Source of the DNA: Candidatus Obscuribacterales bacterium
GTDB taxonomy: Bacteria > Cyanobacteriota > Vampirovibrionia > Obscuribacterales > Obscuribacteraceae
Reading direction: 5' to 3'
Length of the DNA: 47,167 nt
Assembly: GCA_020050835.1 (NCBI GenBank)
Contig: JAGVKB010000057.1
Span: 1 to 47,167 of the forward strand
In this document: piece after piece, positions 33,138 through 44,100 of the stretch
Numbering within the stretch: position 1 is the first letter of the stretch
Layout: every line of letters begins with the position of its first letter
Position numbers and translations under genes: made by a program
The notes under the pieces: generated by a model
Seen by the model: the letters and a program-made list of their open reading frames with translations, nothing else
What the model was told of the DNA's origin: nothing
Database searches by the model: none

Positions 33138-36100
33138 TTACTCCTGTAATGCGGGAGAAAGGTAGACGAGTCCAACTGGTTCAATTCGCCGCGCCTTCAC
33201 TTCATACACTTGGCGAACTCTGTCCGGCTCGGTCAGTAATTCCTGTTCAAGGAAATCGAGGCGTTTGTCCCAATACTTTCTATTGGTCTCCAGCTGTTTG
33301 AACTCTTCATCGAGAAATTGGATCTTCAATTGAACAACATCCTTGTCATACTTGGCGATCGTTGTCCTGATGTGCTGCCTTTGGCTTTCCAGTATTTCGC
33401 GCATGGCCTTTGATTCGGCTTCAGCACGTCTACTCAGTTTTTCTTCCGCCTTTTGTGCATACTCATTTCCTCTTCCTTCGAGATGTTGGAGAAGTTCTTG
33501 TATGTCTTGAGGCGCGGCATTCCTATATTTCTCAGCGATCTCCCCGTCAATGCGTTTTCCATCGTCAAGCAGCGCGTCTTCGAGCATTTGCAATGTTTTC
33601 GTCTCTGCTTCCGTTGCGTAAGGCGAAAGCGGCTGTTTGCGATTCTCCGGTGCTGACCATCGAGCAGTAATTGGCACTAGTTCTTCATGTAATCTTGCTG
33701 CGGCATTACCATATAGACATAGACGCCCAATTAAGATGACTCTAGGAACGCCATCCTTAGTTTGTGCTAGACAAGCCCTAGATAGATCTCGATAAATAAA
33801 ACCCTGACAGTTGAATCGGCTTAATAGGCGTTGTACAACACGGTGCTCCAAATGCAGATGAACAACGCCATCATCTAGTTTGCTTGGCTCCTCGAACACG
33901 ACCGGCCTAACAACAGCTGTTCGTCTCCATTCCCACGGCTTTTCATCGCGTTTCTTCGGAGTGCGCAGTGTGTCTATCGTACCGGTCCAAGTAACATCCG
34001 CTCCTTCTCTTTCATCCAACGGGGGAAAGGTAAATTGGTCCAGATCACCTGGAGCATTACTTGCAGGGCAAATTTCTAAGGCTTTGGAACCCAGGAGTTC
34101 AAGTGCGCAAGAAATAGCCGAGCGAAACTGATCTTTGTTCAAGCCGATATTTTTTCTCGACTCATCCAGAAGCGTTTCTAGGTTCGCAATGTCAGAACGC
34201 AGCTCCTCTTTGCGCTTACGGGTGACGTCCAACTCTGCCTCAGTTGTTGTTCGTTTCTCGTTCTCGACACTTGCTGTGTCAATTTGTCGCTCTAAGTCGT
34301 TAATACTGTTTCTTCGTATACCATGCTCAAGCTTCTTGTGAAGATCAATTTCTACGACCTGTGACAAGCTGCCGAGTTCTTCCTTGATCGTCTCAGTTTT
34401 CCTGACCAAAGCCTTGAGGATTATGTCCTCCGGTCGTTGCGTATAGAGAAAGTAATGACAGAAAACTTCTGGCTCTGGTTGCAATTTTCGATCGATGCGT
34501 CCATTGCGCTGCTCCATTCTGGAAGGATTCCAGGGAACATCAAAGTGAAACAGGTTCCAACAATATGCTTGTAGATTGAGACCTTCCCGAGCCGCATCTG
34601 TGGCTAACAGTATCCTCACGGGATGCCTGTCGGGATCAGCATTGAAGGCCTTTTTTATTTCATCTCGATCCTTGGGAGGCGTTTGTCCGTGAAACACAGC
34701 AATTCTTTCGGATGCGTGATCGGATTTGGCAATAGCATTCTCAAGCTGTTGTTCGAGATAACGTCTAGTATCTTCGTACTCGGTAAAAATGATCGCCCGG
34801 GTTTTGTTCCATGGTGCCCCTTCATTGTCCAAGGAGCACATGTTCTTGTTGATCCAGGTAATTAGCGCTTTCACGCGAGCATCTGGTCTTCCCCGGCTGT
34901 CTTCGGCAATGGCGCTCATCTCATCAAGCAAAGCTTGTTCCCTCGCGAACAGCTTTGCTGCGTAATCATCATTTGCGCTGCCCATGGTCGCCATGGTTAC
35001 AATTTCTACCTGCTCGTCTTCTTCATTTTCCAATGCAAGATCTGGCGCATCCAGGCGCTCGTCGTTCGCGTCAATCGATTGCCCTATCAAGTCATATTTT
35101 GGCGGCAGTTCAGGTTTGCTTATCTTCTTCGCTTGTGATTGCTCCCATTGCTTTTTGACGGTCTTTCGGTGGACATGTAAGGTCCTCGCAAATGCTTCAA
35201 TCGACGACAGCAACCGCTGCTGGAGTCCAGATATAAGTAGGCTTGCCGCAGCTTGGACCTTTTTACTTTCAGAATTCAGTCGTTCTTCTCTGACTGCTCG
35301 ATATTGATCGAGCAGTCGAGGGAGTTTAAGTTCCGGCGAGTCTTCCGAGAGTCCGTCAATAGTTACTGGCTGAACGGTTCTCTTTGGTAGCCCCCCAACA
35401 ATTTCACGCAAGTCCTCTTTCAAACGCCGGACCAAGATTTTGTCTAGCATTTTCGGTTGGACTGGAACACCGCGACAAAAACGCTGCGGATCGAGCAGTT
35501 CCAACAAGGCTGAAAAGCTGTTGGAGTGCCCATTGTGAGGGGTGGCAGACAAGAATAGTCTGTGCTCGAAACGCGGAGCGAGATCTCGAATAGCTTTGGT
35601 TAGAAGCGAATCAACCGCATACTTTTGGCCGCTTGCGGGGGCAGCTGCGTGCGCCTCATCAAAAATGAACATACTCCCGCTTCGCAGTGTGCCAAGCCAG
35701 TCACGAAGGGAGCCTACATAGTTTTCGTCGATTAGCAGTCGATGCGAAATCAGAAACCGTGAATGCGTTGTCCAAGGGTTGATTCCAAAGCCTCTCTCCC
35801 TCCTGATTCTGCTCATATAATCACGATCGAGGATTTCAAATGTCAAACCGAATCGCGATTCAAGTTCTTCTTTCCATTGCAGCAGCATCGACGGGGGACA
35901 GGACACGACGATCTCTTTAACCTTTCGTCGTAGCAATAGTTCTCGTGCAATCAGCCCCGCTTCAATCGTCTTGCCGAGCCCTACGTCATCTGCGATAAAT
36001 AGATTGACTCTCGGAAGGAGAAGCGCCTTTTTTAGCGGTTCCAATTGATATGCATCTATTCTGATGCCGGAGCGAAATGGCGATTGAAAAAGTCTTGGGT

Positions 36101-36407
36101 CTGTTGAAGTGACACAATTCCAACGAAGGGTATTGAAAAATGCGGCGAACATTTTCGGTTGATCAAAACCGCGCTTGGCAATGCAGTCCCAGTCCTCGGC
36201 AGAAATTACCTGAGCATCAATTTCTCGTTCCCAAAGAACTTCGAGCGGTTGCCCTTGATTATCGTCATCAAGGCAAGATAGCTTGACGAGCGTGCTTTCG
36301 CCTTTTTTGGGTGGCGAAATAGTTTCTTCGACGAGGTAAAGCCGCTGGCGGACTCGAGCAATTTGGCCCGGCACTGGAATCGGCGCTGCCTGCAAAGTGA
36401 CAACCAT
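33138..36407 (-). CDS. drmD: DISARM SNF2-like helicase DrmD
   Basis: 1089 residues. IADDVGLGKTIEAGLIA holds Walker A (GLGKT, 143-147), FIFDEAH is at 247-253, LSATPHNGHSNSF is motif III, and FHFDVPWNPSRMEQRNGRIDR is the SNF2/RapA-type motif V-VI region near 640. A coiled coil (about 690-770) and a long charged helical C-terminus (about 950-1065) follow. Size and position directly before drmMI identify DrmD, the marker of class 1 DISARM. A 110-base gap with a TATAAT precedes its start, whereas downstream genes are nearly contiguous. Confidence 0.94.
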   Translation of the reverse strand: MVVTLQAAPIPVPGQIARVRQRLYLVEETISPPKKGESTLVKLSCLDDDNQGQPLEVLWEREIDAQVISAEDWDCIAKRGFDQPKMFAAFFNTLRWNCVTSTDPRLFQSPFRSGIRIDAYQLEPLKKALLLPRVNLFIADDVGLGKTIEAGLIARELLLRRKVKEIVVSCPPSMLLQWKEELESRFGLTFEILDRDYMSRIRRERGFGINPWTTHSRFLISHRLLIDENYVGSLRDWLGTLRSGSMFIFDEAHAAAPASGQKYAVDSLLTKAIRDLAPRFEHRLFLSATPHNGHSNSFSALLELLDPQRFCRGVPVQPKMLDKILVRRLKEDLREIVGGLPKRTVQPVTIDGLSEDSPELKLPRLLDQYRAVREERLNSESKKVQAAASLLISGLQQRLLSSIEAFARTLHVHRKTVKKQWEQSQAKKISKPELPPKYDLIGQSIDANDERLDAPDLALENEEDEQVEIVTMATMGSANDDYAAKLFAREQALLDEMSAIAEDSRGRPDARVKALITWINKNMCSLDNEGAPWNKTRAIIFTEYEDTRRYLEQQLENAIAKSDHASERIAVFHGQTPPKDRDEIKKAFNADPDRHPVRILLATDAAREGLNLQAYCWNLFHFDVPWNPSRMEQRNGRIDRKLQPEPEVFCHYFLYTQRPEDIILKALVRKTETIKEELGSLSQVVEIDLHKKLEHGIRRNSINDLERQIDTASVENEKRTTTEAELDVTRKRKEELRSDIANLETLLDESRKNIGLNKDQFRSAISCALELLGSKALEICPASNAPGDLDQFTFPPLDEREGADVTWTGTIDTLRTPKKRDEKPWEWRRTAVVRPVVFEEPSKLDDGVVHLHLEHRVVQRLLSRFNCQGFIYRDLSRACLAQTKDGVPRVILIGRLCLYGNAAARLHEELVPITARWSAPENRKQPLSPYATEAETKTLQMLEDALLDDGKRIDGEIAEKYRNAAPQDIQELLQHLEGRGNEYAQKAEEKLSRRAEAESKAMREILESQRQHIRTTIAKYDKDVVQLKIQFLDEEFKQLETNRKYWDKRLDFLEQELLTEPDRVRQVYEVKARRIEPVGLVYLSPALQE

Positions 36408-36429
36408 AGAAATACCGCCCCACTACTTG

Positions 36430-36469
36430 ACTTGTGCAAGTGCGTATGAGTTATGACGTTAAGATTATA
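36430..36469 (-). promoter_or_regulatory. Candidate internal promoter and palindrome ahead of drmD
   Basis: On the minus strand a perfect TATAAT (plus coordinates 36464-36469) lies 57 bases before the drmD ATG; no good -35 is visible at 16-18 bases. Between it and the start, ACTTG and CAAGT form a short palindrome (36430-36441). This gap is the only one above 20 bases in the seven-gene block, and could give the canonical DISARM genes separate transcription. Confidence 0.45.
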
Positions 36470-36517
36470 AACTCCTCAAGTCTTTACTGATCGTTTAGAG
36501 AATTGTGGTATGTGACA

Positions 36518-39500
36518 TTAGGGATTGCTGTCAAGAGCAGTGTCGGTTTCAAGGCGGAGAAGCTCTCTAAGTTCGTCATCGGTCATTAGTAACAACTGCA
36601 ATTCGTGTAAATGGTCATGCGTGAAGGTTATCTGGCAGAGCTTGCCGACGAGAAACAAATCGAAGCGATAGTACTGAAGACGCTGAGACAGATCGCAGTC
36701 TCGGATTTGCGTTACGAACGTTCTTAGTTTTACAGAAGGAAACCCGAATTCGTATTGAGCAGCATGTGTTGCACAGAGGCACAGTGAGTTTGCGCCACTT
36801 TCAATCCATTCGCCCACCTTCTTCGCCTTGATTATGTTATGTGATTGAAAGAATGGCCGTCCGCCGGCAGTCGGAAAGGAATCATTGCAAATTTGGCACT
36901 TTCCGTCGTACCAAGCCATGAGCGCCGCACGGACTCCACTATCAGGTTCTTTCCATACCTTACGGGACTTATGCTCGTAGCGCATGTATTCTGGTGGCTC
37001 GTTTGCTCGTGCATCGAGAATGTCTTGACCTTTGAGTATGGTGCGACGCTGAGGATTTCGAGTTGGCAGCGGTGGCGGCAAAGGACTATATTCACCGCCC
37101 TTTCTATCTCGCTTCTCGTTCAAATATTTTTCCACATCGGGTTGCATAGCACCCAAGTCGTGATCAGAAGCATCATTTCCATTTCCTGAATCTGGGCCTG
37201 AAATTGGTGGCATAGCTGGTGAACGCAACAATGGCTTGCCTGGTGGTGATACATCGGGTTCTTTGTCTGAGTCTTGGTCGGTATCCGGCTCGAAATAATG
37301 TGCATCCTCGGGCAAGTCGTGATCGTCACCAAGAGCTGTTGCGGTGGTGCCTTCAACACCATGCCTTGGTGCGGTAGTTCTTTTGACCACATCATAGCCC
37401 CAACGATGAAGAACCTGGCTCGCCTCTTCAAAATCTTCGGCATCCAAAAGCCGTTCGAGAGGAGCAACTATCGTGCAACTGTCAACTTCAGGATTCAAGA
37501 AAATTGCAATCTGATGCGCAAGATCGGTAACCGAGTAGTCTTTTTCGACAACAAACAATTTGGAGTTTTCGTCATCCAGAAAGGCAGTGGTGGGAAGTGG
37601 TTCTGAGACCGTAAGTCGTCTTGCCTTCTCCTTGTCACCCATGGGCAGGTATAGAGCTTCAAGAATGGAGTCAACTGCATAAACTGTTAGATCTTCAAAT
37701 AGCTCCTGTGAAAGGTGTATCTCACTTGTATGTCCAGCTTGTAGAACGACCTGCTTGATGAGGGGGCTCAATTCATTTAGCCAGAGTTCAAGTTCGTCGT
37801 AAGGGCGAGCGTTGCCTTGTATCTTTGGTTCACGGACGACAGCCTTACTAAGTGATCGAACTCCCAATAGGGAAAAGAATGATGCTGTGTGCTCTTCTTT
37901 CGGAATCAAGAATTGGTCAATCTGTCCGCCGATGAGCTGGATGTATTTCAATTTGTCCTTGAATAACAGATCTTTGGGTAGAAAGAGAAGGTTGTCTTTC
38001 TCGTTCGCAATTGTCTTGGCAGCTTTGAGGGGAGCCAGATCGAAAGGCTTCTGTCCACGGACAAATCTTGACGCCAACTCGGCATAACAGTAGCTAAGAA
38101 CCTCATTTGCTTGATCGTCAATCGGACGATTCTTAGATCCGAACTCGTCTGCAATGGAGAGAACAACGTCGCGAAAATCCATCGCGGTTGGATCTTCTTT
38201 GGCTCCCAGGTCATTCAGAAGAGTGTGATAGGGCTTGAATTTCTCATCTAGCGTTACTCGCCAACGTCCTAGTCTGTGCGATTTCCAAAGTAGTTCGGAC
38301 GGTTTTCGAAAGTTACCGTCAATAAAAATGCAGTGAGTGTCTTGCAACTCGCCGACGATATAGTCTCTGTCTGTGCTCATCTGACGCTGTAAGAACTTGT
38401 AGATATCGATGTGTGGCGTCTTATGCGTTTCTCGACAGTGAAGCAGATGGTTGATCACGAGGTCAACGGAAGGGTCGTCCTTGATGCCGAAAGCATCGCG
38501 TATCTCCTTTTTGAGAGCATCAGAGAATGCGACAAACTTGCCTTGGCTTTCGAAGAGTTTCGCGTTTGCTCTTGTGTAAAGATCGGTAGGTTTGTACCAG
38601 TTGCGGCGGTCGGACAATTCCGGGAGCCACCGTAACGAACGGAGCTTCCCTATTTCATTGCGATCTTCGATGCTTAAATCGGTATAGTTTTCAGCAAGGT
38701 ACTTGTATATTTTTTGAATCTGGCTAATAGATTCATCCGTTGGAGGTACAGCAACTAGGCTCATTATCCTGGCGCAGATATCGGAAATTCGAGGAGAGCT
38801 TTCAACGCCAAGGAGTTCCAAAAATGATCGAATATCATTCGACTTCCCTGTACCAGAAACCTTCACGTATTTAGCGAGAGGTCCAAGCATCTCTGCTACT
38901 TCTGGAGAATTGAAATACACTTGTCCTGGTCGGCGACGAACAGTATCGGTACAGGGAACAAGGCGACACTCTTCTAATGCCGTCATGATATCTCGTCGAT
39001 TTCTTATTTCCTCCATGCTGTCGGCCAACCATTCGATAACTTCGCGAAGTTGTTCATCCGGAATGTCTCGTTCGGTGTTGAGATATGGGCAAAGTTTCTT
39101 GGAGATAAGGAGAGACCAATCGATTTCTCTGGCACCCAGCTCGCGCCAAAAAATGAGAACTTCCTTGCTGATTCCGTCTGTCTTGACGACTTCGGCAAGA
39201 CCAAAAGGATCCTTGAATCTAATCGACGGTAGCATCAGATCGGGTAAAGGCAGGAAGGTATTGCCAGACGGATAGATTGGCAATTTAACAAGTGCCGCAT
39301 GCCATTGAAGATCGAGTTGTTCTGCGCGACGCGAGAACCAATAATGTAGGTCATTGATCTCAGTTCCTAGAGCAGAGAGATCATTCAAGACACGCTTTCC
39401 AGATGACTGAAAAGCATCGTGAAAGGCTCTGATCACGTCTGTTGGACTAAGGTCAGGAACTCGGTTGTAGATTTGGGATTCGTCTGCGAACATTTCATCA

Positions 39501-41125
39501 CGGTCGGCAAATGTGAGTTTGTCTGTGACCGGGGAGAAGAGTTTAAGAAGCTTCTTGTCGATGCGAAATAGCTTTCCGAGCTGTCTAATTCGTCCTGACG
39601 TCGAGATTCCAATAGGCATTGATAGGATGAGCTGCTGTGCCTGATTCTCTGACTTGCCTCGCCTGAAGATATGGTCTATTAGCTTGTACAGCTTCCTTCG
39701 TTGGCTCTTGTCGCTAATCCAAGCCGGTGAAGATTTGACTGGCATGTCGTTTTGAACAGGAGCTTTGCGGAAGGCATTGGCAATGTCCTCCAGATTTATC
39801 CGTTGCACGTCGAACTGTGTAAGCAGTGTTTCGTGCTTGCTCAGATCAGCGTGATTGACATGTATGGACAGCGAAGTCAACGCGTCGCTTGATTCGAGTT
39901 CAACTTTGTCGGAAACAAGTCTAATTTCCTCTGGGTAGAACCATTTGCCTTGTGATGAATACATGATCCTTGATTTCGGAGCATGCTCTTTTGCGTGAGT
40001 CCAAAAAACGGAGAGATGATTGTTACTCCTAGCAGCAAAGAGGTTCTCCAAAGAACGAAAGAAGAGGGTATGTCCGACCGCTGGGGCAAGAGTGCGCATT
40101 GAATCAGCAAAGAGATAGGCGGCAGCTTTTAAGGCTGCGTTGTTCCATTCAACCTTATGTTTGCTACCATCGAAATCGATATGCTTTCGATCCGGCACCG
40201 GAAAGAAGTCTGCATTAATGTGAAAGTTGAAGCCTGTGTGATGTTCGGTCGGGAGATACGAAAAAATGAGCCCATTGGTCTTCACGTCGTGGTCTGCATT
40301 GTAAGCAATGGTGACTTCAGTCGACTTCTTCGGCGGTATCATCGGATACTTTGTGCGTAATTGCTGGGCAACATCAGCAAATGATTTGCGCAGGATCAGC
40401 CACTTTTGTCGGTCTCCCTTTTCATTCTCGATTTCGAAGGTGGTCGAGCTCTGCCTGTGGCGTATGGCTGCTGCGATAAGCTGCCCCTTTGACAGAACCT
40501 CAATACGGTCGACATGTTTAACGAACAGGAGAATGTGTGGCAGTTCTTTAACAAGTTCTTCCTGGAAGGCCCTAATTTGATTTGGTGATAGTTTTGTCTG
40601 TTCCAACTCCTGGCGAAGGTGAGTGTCGTCGAAGACCCACGGCAGTGCGATCCTTGTGTGATCGCAATTCGGTAAAGCATGTGGACTCTTTTCTAGAACT
40701 TCGATTCGCTGGTGTTCGGGATTTTCTGGAATTAGCTTCCAGAGCACTTCTTGCGAATGAATCTCGGGAGTGTCAGTAAATCCATAAACAGAAATAAAGC
40801 CGATACCAAACGTTCCGATTGTGTCATCTTCATCCCGCTTACCAGCTGACGCCACGTCTCGCATTCGATGAAAGTCGCAAGGTACGCCTTTCTGTGTCTT
40901 GCGCGAGCATATCTTCGCACCTACGTCTGTGCACTTCTGAAAGACGGACGAATTGGACACTATCAGTCTATCCTTGGAGAAATCGAACTTTATCCATATT
41001 GCTTTAGCGTCATCTGCATTCTGAAGAAGTTCAGAACACATTGTGCGAAAACCATGCAGGCTCTGGAGTTGCGTCCGGAGAAAGTTCAGATAGTCCACAC
41101 CTTGAGATAGGAACTGGCGATTCAT
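36518..41125 (-). CDS. Giant GHKL (sacsin/MORC-like) ATPase with C-terminal HNH-like motif
   Basis: 1535 residues. The N-terminal Bergerat ATP-binding fold shows CSELLQNADDAKAIWIKF (N-box, 30-47) and DTIGTFGIGFISVY (G1 box, 101-114), the sacsin/Hsp90/MORC type. About 250-1200 is a long helical region without a recognised domain; an acidic/proline linker follows (about 1265-1375). The end carries CQIC (1410-1413), SHNII with H1429, N1446, then LCLCATHAAQYEFG with H1454: the order of an HNH nuclease zinc finger, lacking the usual double His. It overlaps the upstream helicase by ATGA and precedes drmD. It is not part of textbook DISARM. Nuclease activity is inferred only. Confidence 0.8.
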   Translation of the reverse strand: MNRQFLSQGVDYLNFLRTQLQSLHGFRTMCSELLQNADDAKAIWIKFDFSKDRLIVSNSSVFQKCTDVGAKICSRKTQKGVPCDFHRMRDVASAGKRDEDDTIGTFGIGFISVYGFTDTPEIHSQEVLWKLIPENPEHQRIEVLEKSPHALPNCDHTRIALPWVFDDTHLRQELEQTKLSPNQIRAFQEELVKELPHILLFVKHVDRIEVLSKGQLIAAAIRHRQSSTTFEIENEKGDRQKWLILRKSFADVAQQLRTKYPMIPPKKSTEVTIAYNADHDVKTNGLIFSYLPTEHHTGFNFHINADFFPVPDRKHIDFDGSKHKVEWNNAALKAAAYLFADSMRTLAPAVGHTLFFRSLENLFAARSNNHLSVFWTHAKEHAPKSRIMYSSQGKWFYPEEIRLVSDKVELESSDALTSLSIHVNHADLSKHETLLTQFDVQRINLEDIANAFRKAPVQNDMPVKSSPAWISDKSQRRKLYKLIDHIFRRGKSENQAQQLILSMPIGISTSGRIRQLGKLFRIDKKLLKLFSPVTDKLTFADRDEMFADESQIYNRVPDLSPTDVIRAFHDAFQSSGKRVLNDLSALGTEINDLHYWFSRRAEQLDLQWHAALVKLPIYPSGNTFLPLPDLMLPSIRFKDPFGLAEVVKTDGISKEVLIFWRELGAREIDWSLLISKKLCPYLNTERDIPDEQLREVIEWLADSMEEIRNRRDIMTALEECRLVPCTDTVRRRPGQVYFNSPEVAEMLGPLAKYVKVSGTGKSNDIRSFLELLGVESSPRISDICARIMSLVAVPPTDESISQIQKIYKYLAENYTDLSIEDRNEIGKLRSLRWLPELSDRRNWYKPTDLYTRANAKLFESQGKFVAFSDALKKEIRDAFGIKDDPSVDLVINHLLHCRETHKTPHIDIYKFLQRQMSTDRDYIVGELQDTHCIFIDGNFRKPSELLWKSHRLGRWRVTLDEKFKPYHTLLNDLGAKEDPTAMDFRDVVLSIADEFGSKNRPIDDQANEVLSYCYAELASRFVRGQKPFDLAPLKAAKTIANEKDNLLFLPKDLLFKDKLKYIQLIGGQIDQFLIPKEEHTASFFSLLGVRSLSKAVVREPKIQGNARPYDELELWLNELSPLIKQVVLQAGHTSEIHLSQELFEDLTVYAVDSILEALYLPMGDKEKARRLTVSEPLPTTAFLDDENSKLFVVEKDYSVTDLAHQIAIFLNPEVDSCTIVAPLERLLDAEDFEEASQVLHRWGYDVVKRTTAPRHGVEGTTATALGDDHDLPEDAHYFEPDTDQDSDKEPDVSPPGKPLLRSPAMPPISGPDSGNGNDASDHDLGAMQPDVEKYLNEKRDRKGGEYSPLPPPLPTRNPQRRTILKGQDILDARANEPPEYMRYEHKSRKVWKEPDSGVRAALMAWYDGKCQICNDSFPTAGGRPFFQSHNIIKAKKVGEWIESGANSLCLCATHAAQYEFGFPSVKLRTFVTQIRDCDLSQRLQYYRFDLFLVGKLCQITFTHDHLHELQLLLMTDDELRELLRLETDTALDSNP

Positions 41126-44100
41126 GATCTCACAACCTCAATGACGCCGGCAGCAATGCGCTTCGTCGTGATGTCGCATTGTGCTGTTTCGTCTAACTGT
41201 CGGAGTTTAGTGGAAAGCTCGCGTTCGATTCGAGACTGTTCAGATTCTTTCATTCGTTTGATTTTTGGCTCTTTCATCTGGGCAATTTCAGATTGCAATC
41301 GCTCTAATCTCCGGGAGAAGAAAGCAGAAATCGATGCACTGCGACGTGCGCGCACTAGTTCATTGACAGCAATCATTCGTTCAAGTTCTAGCCTTCGTCG
41401 ACTGTCCAAGTCTGCGTCAAGGCCATGTAGAGCAGACTCAATGTCTGTGCGGCTGGCGCCAGTGACATTGGCATTTGGGAGAAGACCGCCTATGTGGCTG
41501 ATGAGTCGTTTTGACATGTCGGGGACAATAACCTTCTTATCTATGTTCCAGGCGGCTCCGACCAATCGTGTCTCTCGATTAGCACATACGTATTGCCAAA
41601 GATCGCAAACGAAAATGTATCGTCCTGGCTCGACATCGTCTTTGGGTAGTAGAACGCTAGAGACCAAGAGCGCGTCTGAGCTTGTTTGCCAGTATTCAAC
41701 GGCGGCTCTGGCTAGCGGATGAACGGCAGTCACGAATGGCAAGCTCCGCTCGCGAACAGCGGTGTCTTGATCAAATGTCAGTGAAATTGATGGTTCTTCG
41801 GAGTCCAACCATCTTAGGAATGCTGAATCCTGTTGTGCGTAAAAAGTCTTGGTGTGGCCGTGCAGGAGTGTTGCGATTGAGGCTTTGCCTTGTTTATTCA
41901 CTTTGAGCTGCCAGATTTTTTCTTGGTCCTCAGTCAACGTGCCTTGAATTTCTTGAAGTGCAATGAAGAACCGAACCATGTGTTCGATATCGTGTGGACT
42001 GACAGTTCGACCGTCGGCCTGTAAGGCATCCAATTCTTCAAAAAGTAGTTGATCTAATCCAACTATGTTTTCTCGATCAGACTCAAGGCGTCTGTATTCC
42101 TCGGCAACACGTATTGCATTGTCGAGCAGTTGTTTAACACGAGCTTCTTGCTCGGCGTTCGTTAGATTGGGATCAACAGCGGTTTTTGTCAGTTCGGGAA
42201 CGAGATCGCCGAGAACCTCCTCTAGGTCGCCGAGAGTATGCCTAAAGATATCCAACCGCTCGTAACAGCGGTAGAAGATTCGATGATCAACTGTGCCTGG
42301 AGTAACAAAATTGAAGATGAGAACCTTCGGGCTCTTTTGACCGAAGCGGTCAATTCTTCCAATCCGTTGTTCCAGGCGCATCGGATTCCATGGAATGTCA
42401 TAATTTACGAGTCGGTCACAGAACTCATAGTCGAGTCCTTCGCATCCCACCTCTGACGAGAGCAGAATATCAATTGCGTTAGTATCATTTCGAGGCAGTC
42501 TGAACCTGGCACGAAGCTGGTCTCGGTCGAAGTCGGGAGTCTTGCCGGTGATGACTGCAACACGGTAGCCCTGGGCTGCTAGATTCTTTCGTAAGTATTC
42601 CAATGTGTGCAAGAAGAAGGAGAAGATCAGTAGCTTTCCAGGCTCGCCCTCCATGGTCGGTTTCGCAATTTTGCTGACGAGGGTATCTAGTTTCGGATCA
42701 TCTGCTGGTAATGCTGCCGCCAATGTTCTAATCTCATCCGCGAGCTCGACAAGGTTGTTGTCAAAATCGACTCCTTCATCGTCTTCGTCGAAACCATCTG
42801 AGACAGCAGACGTGATGAATCGGCCGGTGCGTAGGAATGAGTCTAGAAAACTAAGTAGAGCAGGTAAGCAGCTTGCGGCTTGGCGCTGCAACATGTCCGA
42901 TATCAGGGCGACGATTCGTGGATGATACTTCAGAAGTAGCAATTGTTTGCGGAACTCTATGATCTTGTCATAGAGCTGTTTTTGTTGTGGTGTGAATTCG
43001 ACCTCCACCGTTTTTGGATCGCGAACAGTGAATTCGCCAATATCTCGGCGTCTTGTTCGGTTGACTAAATGCGCAAGAGTATGGGTCTCTTCTAGATCTC
43101 TTAGGCATCTAATTCGCTCGTCAGCAGAGAGAGCAGAAACGCTGCTTGACTCTAATTTCTGGAGACAACTCGAAAAACGCGGATCTGGTTCTAAGATCCG
43201 TTTTCCCCAACTTGTAGCAATAGCCTTTCGGAGTGCTTCTGCAGCGGAGAGGGACCAATTTGCTGTCTGATCACCTGCACGAACATAACGCATGGCCTCA
43301 AGGATGTATGTATTTGGTTCGACCATTTCATAGAAGGTCGATTGATCAAGAAATTGGTCTGGACGCAGAAGGCTTAATAAGGAGAAGAGATTTACTGAAC
43401 CGACGTGGACAGGAGTTGCTGATAAAAATACGACTCCGTCTGCGTTGTCACAAAGATATCTGAGAAGGCGGTGTGAGCTGGTGGTTGTATTTCTGACATG
43501 GTGTGCTTCGTCGAGAATAACCAAGTCAAATTGTGGAGGCGGTGATAGATTTGCGAGCCCAATCATGTTTTTGGTACCGTCCAGATACTCCGTTTGACGA
43601 AACAATTCCAAGTTGACTATTGCGCGGCCGAATTGCTCTGGCCATTCGCCCTCAAGATGTGTTTCTTTAAGGCAATGCATCAAAGTATCTGCTGACAGGA
43701 CTGTGAAATTCTCGTCGAAGCGCCTTAGTTCAGCACGCCATTTGCTGGTAAGTGCTTTGGGGCAAAGAATGAGTACTCGTCGCAAGTTTCTTCGAGCATT
43801 CAACTCTTTAAGGATTAGTCCGGCTTCGATTGTTTTGCCAACTCCTACTTCGTCTGCTATGAGAATCCGGGGCTGGTCGGCGGCCAGAAACCGAAGAAGG
43901 GGCTTGAATTGAAAAGGAATGAATTTGATTCTGGCGGCATGGAGTGCATAAAGTGCGTCTGTTTGTGGATTTGATAGACGAGCACTCGTAAGCCTGGCTC
44001 TGAATTCCGGTGTCGTAAGCCATTGACGTTCAGCTAGCGCTCGGACTACAGCTTGTTCAGTGGACTCCTGAATGACTTGTATTAACTGATCTTCTGCGTA

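Noticed and set aside
29102-33184. BREX PglX for the methyltransferase
   Set aside because: Neighbours are DrmD, DrmA, DrmB and DrmC, and no BrxC/PglZ/BrxL genes are present.
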